This document shows positions 55,704-64,000 of a stretch of DNA of 64,000 bases, piece by piece (the first letter of the stretch is position 1; each line of letters starts with the position of its first letter). A program made the translations under genes and the position numbers. Below the pieces are notes generated by a model, which had not been told where the DNA came from, made no database searches, and saw only the letters and a program-made list of their open reading frames with translations. This stretch comes from Marivita sp. (GTDB taxonomy: Bacteria > Pseudomonadota > Alphaproteobacteria > Rhodobacterales > Rhodobacteraceae). The DNA lies in contig NZ_JAIPUS010000007.1 of assembly GCF_020055675.1 (NCBI RefSeq), positions 62,001-126,000 of the forward strand. Reading direction: 5' to 3'.

Positions 55704-56587
55704 GCGACAACCTGCGTGGCAGCTTGTTCATGGTGCTGGCGATGCTGGGCTTTGCCATAGAAGACGCTTTCTTCAAGGCGGCGACCGGCACCGGCGATGT
55801 TTCTGCCGGGGTCGGCACAATGCTGTTCGGCATCTTCGGCGCCGGGTTCTTTGCGCTTTACGCCCTGTGGATCAAGGAACCTCTTGTCAGGCGCGCCTAT
55901 ATCGAAGGCCCGCTCTTGATTCGCTCCGCCTTTGAAATTCTCGGGCGCCTGTTCTTCGCGCTCAGCCTTGCGTTTGCGCCGCTGTCCACGACATCCGCGA
56001 TTCTTCAGGCCGCCCCCCTGGTTGTGACGCTTGGCGCGGCGCTGGTGCTCAAGGAACAGGTGGGGCTGCGCCGCTGGATGGCGATGTCGGTCGGGTTTGT
56101 GGGGGTCTTGATGATCGTCCGCCCGACACCCTCCGGCTTTGATGCAACCGCGATCTTCGCGGTCCTTGGCATGATCGGCTTTGCCGGGCGCGACCTGATG
56201 ACCCGTGCCAGCCCACCCGAGGTGTCGGCAACGCAATTGGGAATTCTCGGCTTTCTGATGGTGTTCATCGCCGGTGTCACGATCACACTCTTCGAACCCG
56301 CGTCTCTGGCCGCGCCGAGCCTGCCGGCGCTGGCGCTTCTGGCCGGGACCGGCCTGTCCGGTCTGATCGGCTATAGCGCCCTGACCAAGGCGATGCGCAC
56401 CGGCGAAGTCTCGGTGGTCGCGCCTTTCCGCTATGCCCGGCTTTTGATCGCATTGGTGTTTGCCTATCTCGTATTCGGAGAACGGCCCGACGCGCTCACC
56501 CTGATCGGCGCCACGTTGATCGTGGGCAGCGGCGTTTACACCCTGGTGCGCAGCGGACGCAAAGTCGGGGCTGGCTCTGGCCGATGA
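55700..56587 (+). CDS. EamA/DMT superfamily transporter between rnc and era
   Basis: A 295-residue inner-membrane protein with ten predicted segments in two EamA halves; [24 protein letters not shown] opens it and [21 protein letters not shown] lies near the end. The TTG at 55700 overlaps the rnc stop (TTGA) and fits family starts; an ATG at 55730 is an alternative. Its insertion between rnc and era appears to be a Rhodobacteraceae feature. Substrate unknown. Confidence 0.85.
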   Translation: MSDNLRGSLFMVLAMLGFAIEDAFFKAATGTGDVSAGVGTMLFGIFGAGFFALYALWIKEPLVRRAYIEGPLLIRSAFEILGRLFFALSLAFAPLSTTSAILQAAPLVVTLGAALVLKEQVGLRRWMAMSVGFVGVLMIVRPTPSGFDATAIFAVLGMIGFAGRDLMTRASPPEVSATQLGILGFLMVFIAGVTITLFEPASLAAPSLPALALLAGTGLSGLIGYSALTKAMRTGEVSVVAPFRYARLLIALVFAYLVFGERPDALTLIGATLIVGSGVYTLVRSGRKVGAGSGR

Positions 56588-56627
56588 TCTGGAGTATGAC
56601 GCCGAACTTCTGGAGATGGATGACAGT

Positions 56628-57536
56628 ATGACCACGCGCGCCGGTTTCGTCGCTTTGATCGGGGAGCCCAATGCGGGCAAATCCACGCTGACCAATCAGA
56701 TGGTCGGCGCGAAGGTGTCCATCGTCACCCACAAGGTGCAAACGACGCGGGCGCGCATCCGGGGTGTGGCCATCGAAGACGATGCGCAGATCGTTCTGGT
56801 CGACACACCCGGCCTTTTCCAGCCGCGCCGGCGGCTTGACCGAGCAATGGTCGCCGCGGCATGGTCCGGGGCGTCGGATGCCGATGTCGTCGTCCTGCTG
56901 ATCGAGGCGCATCGCGGGATCACCGACGGGGTCGAAGCGATCCTTGAAAACCTGGGCGAAGTGGCCGGCGACCGTCCGGTTGCCCTTGCCATCAACAAGA
57001 TCGACAGAGTTGAAGCGCCGCATCTGTTGAAGCTGACGAAAGACATGAACGACAGGTTCCCGTTCACCGAAAGTTTCATGATTTCGGCTGAAAAGGGCCA
57101 TGGCGTGAAGCACCTGCGCAAATGGCTCGGCTCCATGATGCCGGAAAGCCCCTGGCTCTATCCGGAGGATCAGATCGCGGATTTGCCTCTGCGCATGATC
57201 GCGGCGGAAATGACCCGTGAAAAGCTCACGCTGCGCCTGCACCAGGAATTGCCCTACCAGTTGACAGTCGAGACCGAGAGCTGGGAAGAGCGCCCGGACG
57301 GGTCCGCCCGGATCGACCAGATCATCTACGTGGTTCGCGACGGGCACAAAGGCATCGTGCTGGGCAACAAGGGCGAGACGATAAAGGCCATCAGCAAGGC
57401 CGCCCGCGAAGAGCTGGAAGAGTTCCTTGGCCGCCGCATCCACCTGTTCATGCAGGTGAAGGTGCGCGAGAAATGGCTGGACGAGGCCGAGCGGTATTCC
57501 GAGATGGGTCTCAATTTCAAGGACGGCAATGGCTGA
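56628..57536 (+). CDS. era: GTPase Era
   Basis: A 302-residue GTPase checking 16S rRNA 3' maturation. G1 GEPNAGKST, G3 DTPGLFQ and G4 NKID are intact; the C-terminal KH domain has GHKGIVLGNKGETIKAIS (about residues 238-255). I chose the ATG at 56628, since the one at 56616 abuts its GGAG sequence too closely. Stop overlaps the DUF1491 start. Confidence 0.96.
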   Translation: MTTRAGFVALIGEPNAGKSTLTNQMVGAKVSIVTHKVQTTRARIRGVAIEDDAQIVLVDTPGLFQPRRRLDRAMVAAAWSGASDADVVVLLIEAHRGITDGVEAILENLGEVAGDRPVALAINKIDRVEAPHLLKLTKDMNDRFPFTESFMISAEKGHGVKHLRKWLGSMMPESPWLYPEDQIADLPLRMIAAEMTREKLTLRLHQELPYQLTVETESWEERPDGSARIDQIIYVVRDGHKGIVLGNKGETIKAISKAAREELEEFLGRRIHLFMQVKVREKWLDEAERYSEMGLNFKDGNG

Positions 57537-57867
57537 GGCCCGGCTGGCCAGCGGTTTCTGGGTGCAAGCCTACCTGCACCGCCTGTCGCTGGTCGACATC
57601 CCCGCCTTTGTGACAGCACATGGTGACGACACCGCGGGCGCGGTTCTGATCAAGCTCAATACACTTGACGGTCAGGCCAAGGCCTTCATGCGCCAGTATG
57701 ACCTGATGAGCGGTGAACGGGAATGGCAGGTGCTTGCCGACGGAGCCGAGCCGGATGTGGACGCCAGCATCGCGCGGCAACGCGGTTTCGACCGGGATCT
57801 TTGGGTGATCGAGGTCGAGGATCGCGACGGCCGGCATCTTCTGGATGAAGACGGATTATCGGGCTAG
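57529..57867 (+). CDS. DUF1491 family protein
   Basis: A 112-residue alphaproteobacterial protein of unknown function, recognised by RLASGFWVQAYLHRL, GAVLIKLNTLDGQAKAF and FDRDLWVIEVEDRDGRHLL. It overlaps era by 8 bp and is followed by recO after 9 bp, the usual position for this family. Confidence 0.92.
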   Translation: MAEARLASGFWVQAYLHRLSLVDIPAFVTAHGDDTAGAVLIKLNTLDGQAKAFMRQYDLMSGEREWQVLADGAEPDVDASIARQRGFDRDLWVIEVEDRDGRHLLDEDGLSG

Positions 57868-57876
57868 GCTGGCAGC

Positions 57877-58614
57877 ATGGACTGGCGCGACACGGGTATT
57901 CTGCTGAGCAGCCGCCGACATGGCGAAAGCTCCATGATCATCGATGTGTTCACCCCGGAGCGCGGACGCCATTCAGGCGTTGTCCGGGGCGGCGCGTCGC
58001 GCAAGGTGGCCCCGATCCTGCAACCCGGCGCACAGCTTGATCTGGCCTGGCGCGCACGGCTCGAAGAACATCTGGGCAGCTTTTCCGTGGAACTGCAACG
58101 CTCCCGCGCGGCAATCGCGATGCAGGACAGAACCATCCTTGCCGGGTTGAACGCGGTTGTTGCCCTTTTGTCGTTTGTCCTGCCGGAACGCGAGGCGCAT
58201 CCCGGGCTTTATGCGCAAACCCGGACCTTGCTGGATCTGCTGGACAAAACGGACCTCTGGCCGCTGGCCTATCTGCGATGGGAAACCGCGCTGCTGGAGG
58301 AGATGGGATACGGCCTCGACCTTCGATGCTGTGCCGTCACCGGAGCAGAGGATGGCCTAGTCTATATCTCGCCAAAATCCGGGCGCGCGGTCTCGGCCAG
58401 GGGAGCCGGGGATTGGGCGGATCGGATGCTGCCTCTGCCCCCCGCTCTCAGGGGAGAAGGCGATGCCACTGATCCGGATATCGCGGCGGCGCTCGGCGCC
58501 ACGGGGTATTTCCTCGAACACAAGCTCGCGGCGGACCAAAGCGGGCAGCCCCTGCCGGCCGCCCGTGCACGGTTCATCGACCGTCTTGCCCGCCCGCGTG
58601 AGCCGTCCGGGTGA
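57877..58614 (+). CDS. recO: DNA repair protein RecO
   Basis: A 245-residue recombination mediator helping RecA load on SSB-coated DNA. The OB domain starts [24 protein letters not shown], the middle has [16 protein letters not shown] and the four-helix part [25 protein letters not shown] (about residues 130-154). Two cysteines (CC, C) remain in the zinc-finger-like area, but a full four-cysteine site is not seen. Confidence 0.95.
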   Translation: MDWRDTGILLSSRRHGESSMIIDVFTPERGRHSGVVRGGASRKVAPILQPGAQLDLAWRARLEEHLGSFSVELQRSRAAIAMQDRTILAGLNAVVALLSFVLPEREAHPGLYAQTRTLLDLLDKTDLWPLAYLRWETALLEEMGYGLDLRCCAVTGAEDGLVYISPKSGRAVSARGAGDWADRMLPLPPALRGEGDATDPDIAAALGATGYFLEHKLAADQSGQPLPAARARFIDRLARPREPSG

Positions 58615-58970
58615 AAACCATGATGTCGCCGGTCTTGATGCACAGGATCGAGATGCGGCCCGCGACCGCCCGCCGGGTCATGACGACCCGTTTCGTCATG
58701 GCGCTGTTTCACGCTGCCGGCAAACCGGAGACGCCATCAAGCCAGACGGTGTGTTTGGCCTGTGCCTCGAACGGTTTGCCATTGATCTTGTGCCGGACCC
58801 ACATCCAGACACGATCGCAGAACAGTGCCGGGCCGTTTCGCGCGGAGCGCGCATCAAGCGGGGCGCAAAGGCAGGTTTCCCGACCGCATCGCTCAGGTCA
58901 GACCGTCGCAGCAGGGGAAATCAAGCCACCCCGTCTTTTCAGTTGCGGGAAGCCACGATAGGTAATGCGT
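58615..58970. other. 356-bp region without a confident gene (recO-pgsA)
   Basis: On the plus strand a frame of 116 codons begins at a GTG overlapping the recO stop, but the peptide ([15 protein letters not shown]...) resembles nothing I know and is rich in cysteine, serine and arginine like chance frames. On the minus strand one frame between about 58574 and 58900 is interrupted only by two TGA codons and contains HKINGKPFEAQAKHTVWLDG and, from an ATG at 58699, a 41-codon ORF (MTKRVVMTRRAVAG...). It may be a decayed or very small gene. Confidence 0.4.
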
Positions 58971-59630
58971 ATGAACATGACGGTGCCGAATATCCTGACA
59001 CTCCTGCGCCTTCTGGCCGCGCCGGGAGTCGCTCTCATGTTCCTGTATTTTTCGCGTCCTGCTGCCGATTGGTTTGCGCTCATCCTGTTCATCCTGGCGG
59101 CCATCACGGACTGGTTCGACGGCTACCTTGCCCGTGCCTGGAAACAGGAAAGCAAGCTTGGCGCGATGCTGGACCCGATCGCGGACAAGGTGATGGTGGT
59201 CATCGCGCTTCTGGTCATTGTCGGGTATTCCTCGATGTCGCCCTGGCTCGTGCTGCCGGCGACATTTATCCTCTTCCGCGAAGTGTTCGTCTCGGGCCTG
59301 CGCGAATTCCTTGGCGATACCGCGGGCACGCTCAAGGTGACCCCACTGGCCAAGTGGAAAACCACGCTTCAGATGGTTGCTCTTGCGGTTCTCTTTGCTC
59401 AAGGCGTGTTCGAACATTACCTTGGTATTTCGGTGATCGGCATGGATCCGGAGATTTTTCAGGATGTCCTGTCGGGCAATGTCGAAGACCTGCACGGTCT
59501 GCGGTGGAAACACACTGGCATGATCTGGGCCGGGACCCTTGGGATCGCACTTTTATGGGTTGCCGCCTTTTTGACATTGATCACCGGGTTTGACTATTTC
59601 CGCAAGGCGGTGCCCTACTTGAAGGATTGA
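58971..59630 (+). CDS. pgsA: CDP-diacylglycerol-glycerol-3-phosphate 3-phosphatidyltransferase
   Basis: PgsA makes phosphatidylglycerophosphate in the inner membrane, the first step to phosphatidylglycerol. The CDP-alcohol phosphotransferase signature D-G-x2-A-R-x8-G-x3-D-x3-D is seen in DGYLARAWKQESKLGAMLDP. About five membrane segments. Three ATGs (58965, 58971, 58977) are possible; 58971 has the best spacing to AGG. Followed by moaD after 4 bp. Confidence 0.94.
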   Translation: MNMTVPNILTLLRLLAAPGVALMFLYFSRPAADWFALILFILAAITDWFDGYLARAWKQESKLGAMLDPIADKVMVVIALLVIVGYSSMSPWLVLPATFILFREVFVSGLREFLGDTAGTLKVTPLAKWKTTLQMVALAVLFAQGVFEHYLGISVIGMDPEIFQDVLSGNVEDLHGLRWKHTGMIWAGTLGIALLWVAAFLTLITGFDYFRKAVPYLKD

Positions 59631-59634
59631 TCAG

Positions 59635-59880
59635 ATGGATGTTCTGTATTTTGCATGGGTCCGGGAACGGATCGGCCTGCCCAAGGAAAAAGTGACAACC
59701 GACGCCGCAACCGTGGCCGAGCTTGTGGCCGAATTGCGTGCGCGCGAAGAACGCTATGACCTTGCCTTCTCTGATCCCGCCGCGTTGCGGGTGGCCGTGG
59801 ATCAGGAACTCACCGATTTCGATGCGTCCATCAGGAACGCACGCGAAGTGGCGTTCTTCCCGCCGATGACTGGCGGCTGA
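59635..59880 (+). CDS. moaD: Molybdopterin synthase sulfur-carrier subunit
   Basis: An 81-residue ubiquitin-fold protein ending in the essential Gly-Gly (MTGG), which becomes a thiocarboxylate. DVLYFAWVRERIG and EVAFFPPMTGG are typical. Next to moaE, its partner, after 3 bp. Confidence 0.95.
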   Translation: MDVLYFAWVRERIGLPKEKVTTDAATVAELVAELRAREERYDLAFSDPAALRVAVDQELTDFDASIRNAREVAFFPPMTGG

Positions 59881-59883
59881 CCC

Positions 59884-60330
59884 ATGCGGATCATCGTTCA
59901 GGACGCCCCCTTCGATTTCGGGCAAGAGGCCGAGACCTTTGCCAATGGCCGCCACGATATGGGGGCGATTGTTACGTTCACGGGCGTGGTGCGTGATTTC
60001 CGCGGCGGCGGGCTCAATGCGATGGAGATCGAACACTACCCCGGCATGACGCAAAAGGCGCTTGAGAAAATCGCCGAAGAGGCGCGATGCCGCTGGTCCT
60101 TGGGTGATGTTCTGGTGATTCACCGCTACGGACAAATGACGCCCGGCGAAAAGATCATGATGGTCGCCACAGCCGCGCCGCACCGCAAAGATGCCTTCGA
60201 GGCAGCAGAGTACCTGATGGATTACCTCAAATCCCGCGCGCCCTTCTGGAAGAAAGAGCACAGCACCGGTGGAGAGGCCGGCTGGGTCGCCGCAAAAGAC
60301 GAGGACGAGGACGCGCTCACCCGCTGGTAG
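59884..60330 (+). CDS. moaE: Molybdopterin synthase catalytic subunit
   Basis: A 148-residue subunit converting cPMP to molybdopterin with MoaD. GAIVTFTGVVRDF (about residues 29-41), LEIEHYPGMT-like MEIEHYPGMT, VIHRYGQMTPGE, HRKDAFEAAEYLMDYLK and the lysine-bearing RAPFWKKE are all visible. The pgsA-moaD-moaE grouping is common in Rhodobacteraceae. Confidence 0.96.
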   Translation: MRIIVQDAPFDFGQEAETFANGRHDMGAIVTFTGVVRDFRGGGLNAMEIEHYPGMTQKALEKIAEEARCRWSLGDVLVIHRYGQMTPGEKIMMVATAAPHRKDAFEAAEYLMDYLKSRAPFWKKEHSTGGEAGWVAAKDEDEDALTRW

Positions 60331-60347
60331 GTTGTGGACAGGACATT

Positions 60348-60368
60348 TTGGTCATATCGTTTGACCAA
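60348..60368. promoter_or_regulatory. Likely autoregulatory operator of the FCD-GntR gene
   Basis: TTGGTCA-N7-TGACCAA is a perfect 7-bp inverted repeat ending 21 bp before the regulator start. TGGTC/GACCA half sites are typical of FadR-subfamily GntR regulators such as PdhR, LldR and FadR, although their spacers are usually shorter. Confidence 0.6.
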
Positions 60369-60389
60369 TACAAAGCAATCGCCAGCACC

Positions 60390-61157
60390 ATGCCGTTTCA
60401 ACCCGTCACACAAGAAAAACTGTCCACATCTGTCACGCGCCAGATCGAGAAACTGATCCTGCAAGGTGTATTGCGTCCGGGAGAACGCCTGCCGTCGGAA
60501 CGTGAACTTGCGGACCGGCTGAACGTCTCGCGCCCCTCCTTGCGTGAATCCATCCAGGACCTGTCGGAACGCGGCTTGCTGACAAGCCGTGCAGGCGCGG
60601 GGGTGTATGTGGCCGATGTCCTCGGGTCAGCGTTTTCGAAGGCGCTGATCCAGCTCTTCGCGGCGCATGACGAGGCGGTGTTCGACTACCTGTCTTTCCG
60701 CCGCGACATGGAGGGTTTGGCAGCGGAACGCGCGGCACGGTTGGGGTCGGACACGGATCTGGCGGTGATCGGCGCGGTCTTTGACCGCATGGAAGCCGCG
60801 CACGCGAAACGCGACCCGTCCGACGAGGCGGCGCTGGACGCGGAGTTTCACCTGTCCATCATCGAGGCCAGCCACAACGTGATCATGCTGCACATGATGC
60901 GGTCGATGTACCAACTCTTGCGCGAAGGGGTGTTCTACAACCGGCAAATCATGTTCCGCCAAAAAACGACCCGCGCGACGCTCTTGGACCAACACCGCGC
61001 GATCAACGACGCCCTGCAAGCGCGCGACCCAGAAGGCGCGCGGCAGGCGGTGGTGGATCATTTGTCGTATGTGGAGACGTGTCTGGCGGATAACCGCAAG
61101 GCCGACGCGCACGAGGCGGTGGCCCGGCAGAGGTTGGAGCATGTCGGGCGGAAATAG
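60390..61157 (+). CDS. GntR family regulator, FCD (FadR) subfamily
   Basis: A 255-residue transcription factor. The winged helix (residues ~8-75) contains ILQGVLRPGERLPSERELADRL and VSRPSLRESIQDLSERGLL; the FCD effector domain follows, with metal-ligand-like EFHLSIIEASHN (Asp/His pattern, about residue 150) and LDQHRAINDAL. The ATG at 60390 is chosen because the upstream part overlaps the operator. Relatives respond to lactate, pyruvate, glycolate or fatty acids. No obvious target is adjacent; the aminotransferase at 62500 is the nearest metabolic gene. Confidence 0.88.
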   Translation: MPFQPVTQEKLSTSVTRQIEKLILQGVLRPGERLPSERELADRLNVSRPSLRESIQDLSERGLLTSRAGAGVYVADVLGSAFSKALIQLFAAHDEAVFDYLSFRRDMEGLAAERAARLGSDTDLAVIGAVFDRMEAAHAKRDPSDEAALDAEFHLSIIEASHNVIMLHMMRSMYQLLREGVFYNRQIMFRQKTTRATLLDQHRAINDALQARDPEGARQAVVDHLSYVETCLADNRKADAHEAVARQRLEHVGRK

Positions 61158-61268
61158 GTATTAGTGTTCCGTTTCAAACCCGTACCATGGCTGCGATTTC
61201 GATCCGACCGGGTCTGATTTGGAGCCAGAACGCGGGCTTTATTTTCATTAAGGTCTGGATCCACCGTC

Positions 61269-61997
61269 TCATGGACGCGGCTTTCGCATAAAAAGCCAGT
61301 CAGAAGATGCATCATCACCTTCTAGTAAGAAGCCAGCCTTTTCCAGCACGCGCCATGAAGCAACGTTTTTTCTTTTGACCCTCGCAATTAGTGTGCTCAA
61401 GCCGGAATTTTCAGCCAGGCTTTGTCGCGCAAACGCACGCACTGCTGCACTGGCAAATCCCTGCCCCCAATAGTCACGACCAATCCAATAACTGAGTTCA
61501 GCAACCTCAAGGTCCTCTGGATCGCATTCAAAGAGCAACCGAACCTGCCCGATTGGAAGGTTGTCATGAAGGACTGCATAAACTCGATGATGATTTCTGG
61601 CGTTGGCAAGATCAATAAGCGCTTCTGCCATATTGCAAGACAACGGGTTTGGATAATCCTCTGGCATGTGTTTCCACATCAAAGGGTCATCCAACAAATG
61701 TCTGAAGCGCGGTAGGTCGCTTTGTTCCCATGGCCGCAAACGCAGATCGAGCGAAAAAGCGGCTTTGGTCTTTGGAACTCTTGGATGCGCAATGTCCAGG
61801 ATTTCATTGGTGTGCAGGTCATCAATGACCTGTGCAGGCAACCAACCACTTTGCAAAGGGTCATAGGCGACAGGGATGTCATTGGCATTGCAGAACGACA
61901 ACTCAGCCTGCGTCAGGATTCCCTCAGAACGGCGCCGGTTAAGCTGCAGCGTCTGTCCACATGGAAGCAGATAGCTTTCTTTGTCGGTGCGGGGCAT
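61269..61997 (-). CDS. GNAT acetyltransferase with an N-terminal extension
   Basis: A 242-residue protein. From residue ~85 it is a RimJ/RimL-like acetyltransferase (LRLRPWEQSDLPRFRHLLDDPLMW, SYWIGRDYWGQGFASAA at about 167-183, RVLEKAGF). The first ~80 residues (PCGQTLQLNRRRSEG, NDIPVAYDPLQSGWLPAQVID, ILDIAHPRVPKTKA) are unlike standard GNATs. The gene is clearly AT-richer than its neighbours, with codons rare elsewhere in the window, suggesting horizontal transfer. Target unknown. Confidence 0.8.
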   Translation of the reverse strand: MPRTDKESYLLPCGQTLQLNRRRSEGILTQAELSFCNANDIPVAYDPLQSGWLPAQVIDDLHTNEILDIAHPRVPKTKAAFSLDLRLRPWEQSDLPRFRHLLDDPLMWKHMPEDYPNPLSCNMAEALIDLANARNHHRVYAVLHDNLPIGQVRLLFECDPEDLEVAELSYWIGRDYWGQGFASAAVRAFARQSLAENSGLSTLIARVKRKNVASWRVLEKAGFLLEGDDASSDWLFMRKPRP

Positions 61998-62499
61998 TGA
62001 ATCCTCCCAGTGTCATTTCGACTTGGGCATCACAAAATAAGTTACAATGATTATTCATCTTTATTTTTAGAAACAGTTTGTTTCTCTGTCCAAGCACAAG
62101 CCGAGTGGCATTCGTCCCGATGCCGTCAGCCGATCGAATTTCCGCCGCATACATTTGTTACGCCAGAAGAGGGAGGCCAGGTTCTCAGTCAACGGCATAC
62201 CAATATGGTCTCCGATCTCTGCTCTAGTGCCGCATCTCGGTCATTCATCCCGGATGATCAGATAGCTCTTTTTGATCTGCGCTTTTCATTGCACGGCCTG
62301 TTCTGAACGAGGTCTGTAACGGGAGATCGGCGGCGCTTTATGATTGCCGTGTCTGGCTACGGTCTAAACCCTAGTGACCACTCCATGGGCTTACGCACAC
62401 CAAATAGCCAGGCCAAGGGGCAGTATCGTCCATTTGGCTCGGACCAATGCGGCGGCTTCGCGTTGATTCCGTACTGGGCTTTGGCGCGCGCAACTGCGT
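61998..62499. other. 502-bp AT-richer region without a recognised gene
   Basis: Short frames at 62010-62306 and 62340-62630 (plus strand) give peptides I do not recognise; the second runs into the antisense end of the aminotransferase. A GC shift similar to the preceding GNAT gene suggests the same foreign segment. No terminal inverted repeats, transposase fragment or tRNA were found. Confidence 0.45.
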
Positions 62500-63903
62500 C
62501 TAGCTTGCCACGCGCGCTTTCATCAACCCCTCCGCCTTCAACCGCCCCAGACACTCGTCCAGCGACTGCCGGGCCCGCGCGATCAGGGTGTCGATCTCGT
62601 CCTTCGAGATCACCAGCGGGGGGGAGATGATCATGCGGTCTCCGACGTGGCGCATCACCAGGTTGTTGGCAAAGCAGCGTTCGCGGCAGATGAGGCCGAC
62701 TGTGCCTTCGTCAGCCTCGAACTTGGCGCGGGTGCCTTTGTCCGGGGTGAGGGCGATGGAGCCCATCATGCCGACAATCCTCACCTCGCCCACCAGCGGG
62801 TGGTCGGTCAGCGACTCGAACTTTTCCTTGAGATACGGCGCTGTCTCTTCCCTCACGCGGGTGACGATGCCCTCCTCTTCCAGAATCCGCAGGTTCTCCA
62901 GGGCCACGGCGCAGGCAACCGGGTGGCCGGAATAGGTGTAACCGTGGTTGAACTCGACCGCGTTGATAACCTCGGCCACGTCGTCACAGATGATCGACCC
63001 GCCGATGGGCTGATAACCCGAGCTGAGCCCCTTGGCGATCGTCATGATATGCGGGCGGATGTTCATGGTCTGGCTGCCGAACCAATTGCCGGTCCGGCCG
63101 AAGCCGCAGATCACCTCGTCCGCGATCAACAGGATGCCATACTTGTCGACGATTCGCTGAATCTCGGGCCAGTAGGTCTCGGGCGGCACGATCACGCCCC
63201 CTGCGCCCTGCACCGGCTCGGCGATGAAGGCGGCCACGCGGTCGGGCCCCAGATCTTGAATTGCGGTTTCCAACTGGCGGGCGCGTTCCAGCCCGAAGTC
63301 CTCTGGCGGCATGTCGCCGCCTTCGGCCCACCAGTTCGGCTGGTCGATGTGGTGAATGTCGGGGATCGGCATCCCGCCCTGCATGTGCATGCCTTTCATG
63401 CCACCCAGTGACCCAGAGCCGACCGACGATCCATGATAGGCGTTCCAGCGCGAGATCACGATATTGCGTTCGGGTTGGCCTTTTTCGGCCCAATAGGTGC
63501 GCACCATGCGAAGGTTGGTGTCATTCGCCTCGGATCCCGAACCGGCAAAGAACACATGGTTGAATCCGTCAGGGGCGAGTTCCGCCAGCTTTTGCGACAG
63601 GGCGATCGCCGGCACATGCGTTGTCTGGAAGAACGTGTTGTAGAACGGCAGCTCTTCCATCTGCCGCGCGGCAACCCGGGCCAGTTCCTTACGGCCATAG
63701 CCAATGTTCACGCACCAAAGACCCGCCATCGCATCGAGGATCCGATTGCCATCGCTGTCATTGAGCCAGACGCCATCGGCCCGCGTTATGACGCGTGCGC
63801 CGGTCTCGCCAAGCCCTGCCCCATGCGTAAAAGGATGCATGTGATGCGCCGCATCCAGGGCCTGCAATTCCGAGGTGGGCATGTGATTGCTGATCAAGGC
63901 CAT
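62500..63903 (-). CDS. Class III PLP aminotransferase (omega-amino acid/polyamine-pyruvate type)
   Basis: A 467-residue fold-type I aminotransferase. FFAGSGSEANDTNLRM (phosphate-binding), FIAEPVQGAGGV, LLIADEVICGFGRTG (PLP-ring Asp) and the PLP lysine in MTIAKGLSSGYQPIGG (about residue 287) are intact. The start HHMHPFTHGAGLGETGARVI is typical of aspartate aminotransferase family enzymes acting on putrescine, taurine, beta-alanine or similar amines with pyruvate. The ATG at 63903 is chosen because AGGA lies eight bases upstream; an ATG at 63912 is possible. Confidence 0.92.
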   Translation of the reverse strand: MALISNHMPTSELQALDAAHHMHPFTHGAGLGETGARVITRADGVWLNDSDGNRILDAMAGLWCVNIGYGRKELARVAARQMEELPFYNTFFQTTHVPAIALSQKLAELAPDGFNHVFFAGSGSEANDTNLRMVRTYWAEKGQPERNIVISRWNAYHGSSVGSGSLGGMKGMHMQGGMPIPDIHHIDQPNWWAEGGDMPPEDFGLERARQLETAIQDLGPDRVAAFIAEPVQGAGGVIVPPETYWPEIQRIVDKYGILLIADEVICGFGRTGNWFGSQTMNIRPHIMTIAKGLSSGYQPIGGSIICDDVAEVINAVEFNHGYTYSGHPVACAVALENLRILEEEGIVTRVREETAPYLKEKFESLTDHPLVGEVRIVGMMGSIALTPDKGTRAKFEADEGTVGLICRERCFANNLVMRHVGDRMIISPPLVISKDEIDTLIARARQSLDECLGRLKAEGLMKARVAS

Positions 63904-63944
63904 GGGAGACATCCTTTTGACGGGCTTCTATCGCGGTTGGCGGC

Positions 63945-63972
63945 AAAATATGATCAAATTATTGCAAGTCAA
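63945..63972 (-). promoter_or_regulatory. Promoter of the class III aminotransferase gene
   Basis: On the minus strand TTGACT (63972-63967), a 16-bp spacer and TATTTT (63950-63945) form a fair sigma70-type promoter about 40 bases before the start codon. Confidence 0.5.
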
Positions 63973-64000
63973 TCGAATCGGGCGAGTCCCTGGTTGATTT

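Noticed and set aside
56596-56631. Eleven-codon leader ORF (MTPNFWRWMTV) overlapping the era start
   Set aside because: It is very short, without coding evidence or a known attenuation pattern; overlap with the start codon may be chance.
62340-62630. 96-codon plus-strand frame near the aminotransferase gene
   Set aside because: Half of it is antisense to the aminotransferase C-terminus and the peptide looks like nothing known; treated as non-coding.

Overview
The window looks like a chromosomal segment of a marine-type alphaproteobacterium of the Rhodobacteraceae/Roseobacter group. This is inferred from gene order and protein families: ffh-rpsP-rimM-trmD-rplS-rpmE-mipZ, three def genes with fmt, rpoZ-spoT-DUF2062-pdxJ-acpS-lepB-rnc-era-DUF1491-recO, and small alphaproteobacterial families such as DUF1150, DUF1491 and DUF2161. 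The DNA is GC-rich with dense, often overlapping genes (ATGA, GTGA and TTGA junctions). One AT-richer patch lies near 61.2-62.5 kb. No rRNA, tRNA, CRISPR array, insertion sequence or prophage was seen.

Layout. 0-10 kb: the 3' end of trxB, a di-haem cytochrome c peroxidase with a perfect FNR-type box, a fused ATP sulfurylase/APS kinase, a small glycosyltransferase-like protein, a small heat-shock operon with a sigma32-like promoter, purEK, a lone phnM-like gene, a lipase and an exporter. 10-15 kb: groES-groEL under a promoter overlapping a CIRCE element, then a three-gene NMT1/THI5-type ABC uptake operon. 15-19.5 kb: a DUF2161 nuclease-fold protein, a TraB/GumN protein, a LysR-exporter pair and a divergent azoreductase. 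19.7-30 kb: the SRP/ribosome/tRNA-modification cluster (ffh, rpsP, rimM, trmD, rplS, rpmE), with three GNAT acetyltransferases, chorismate mutase, an OmpV-like porin and a sulfotransferase-like gene interspersed, ending in mipZ. 30-36 kb: an HpaI-type aldolase, a polytopic TsoY-like membrane protein behind two SqrR/BigR-like operators, and smc. 36-44 kb: fmt and three tandem peptide deformylases (the last one catalytically degraded), a PatB/MalY C-S lyase abutting a truncated TRIC gene, rnhA, a methyltransferase and a DEAD-box helicase. 44-60 kb: ispH, an MFS transporter, folK, rpoZ, the ppGpp enzyme, pdxJ, acpS, lepB, rnc, era, recO, pgsA and moaDE. 60-64 kb: an FCD-GntR regulator with its probable operator, an AT-rich GNAT gene and a class III aminotransferase.

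How the parts relate. Most of the window is housekeeping: protein maturation (formylation, deformylation, signal peptide removal, SRP), chaperones, chromosome segregation (smc, mipZ), nucleotide and cofactor synthesis, and stringent response. The most interesting signals are regulatory or structural. They are paired ATTC-N8-GAAT operators on a TsoY-like membrane protein; a repeat family made of three adjacent palindromes, present twice with compensatory base changes; a triplicated deformylase with loss of catalytic residues; and an alpha/beta hydrolase joined to a multi-pass membrane domain between pdxJ and acpS. No single large undescribed defence or biosynthetic system is evident.
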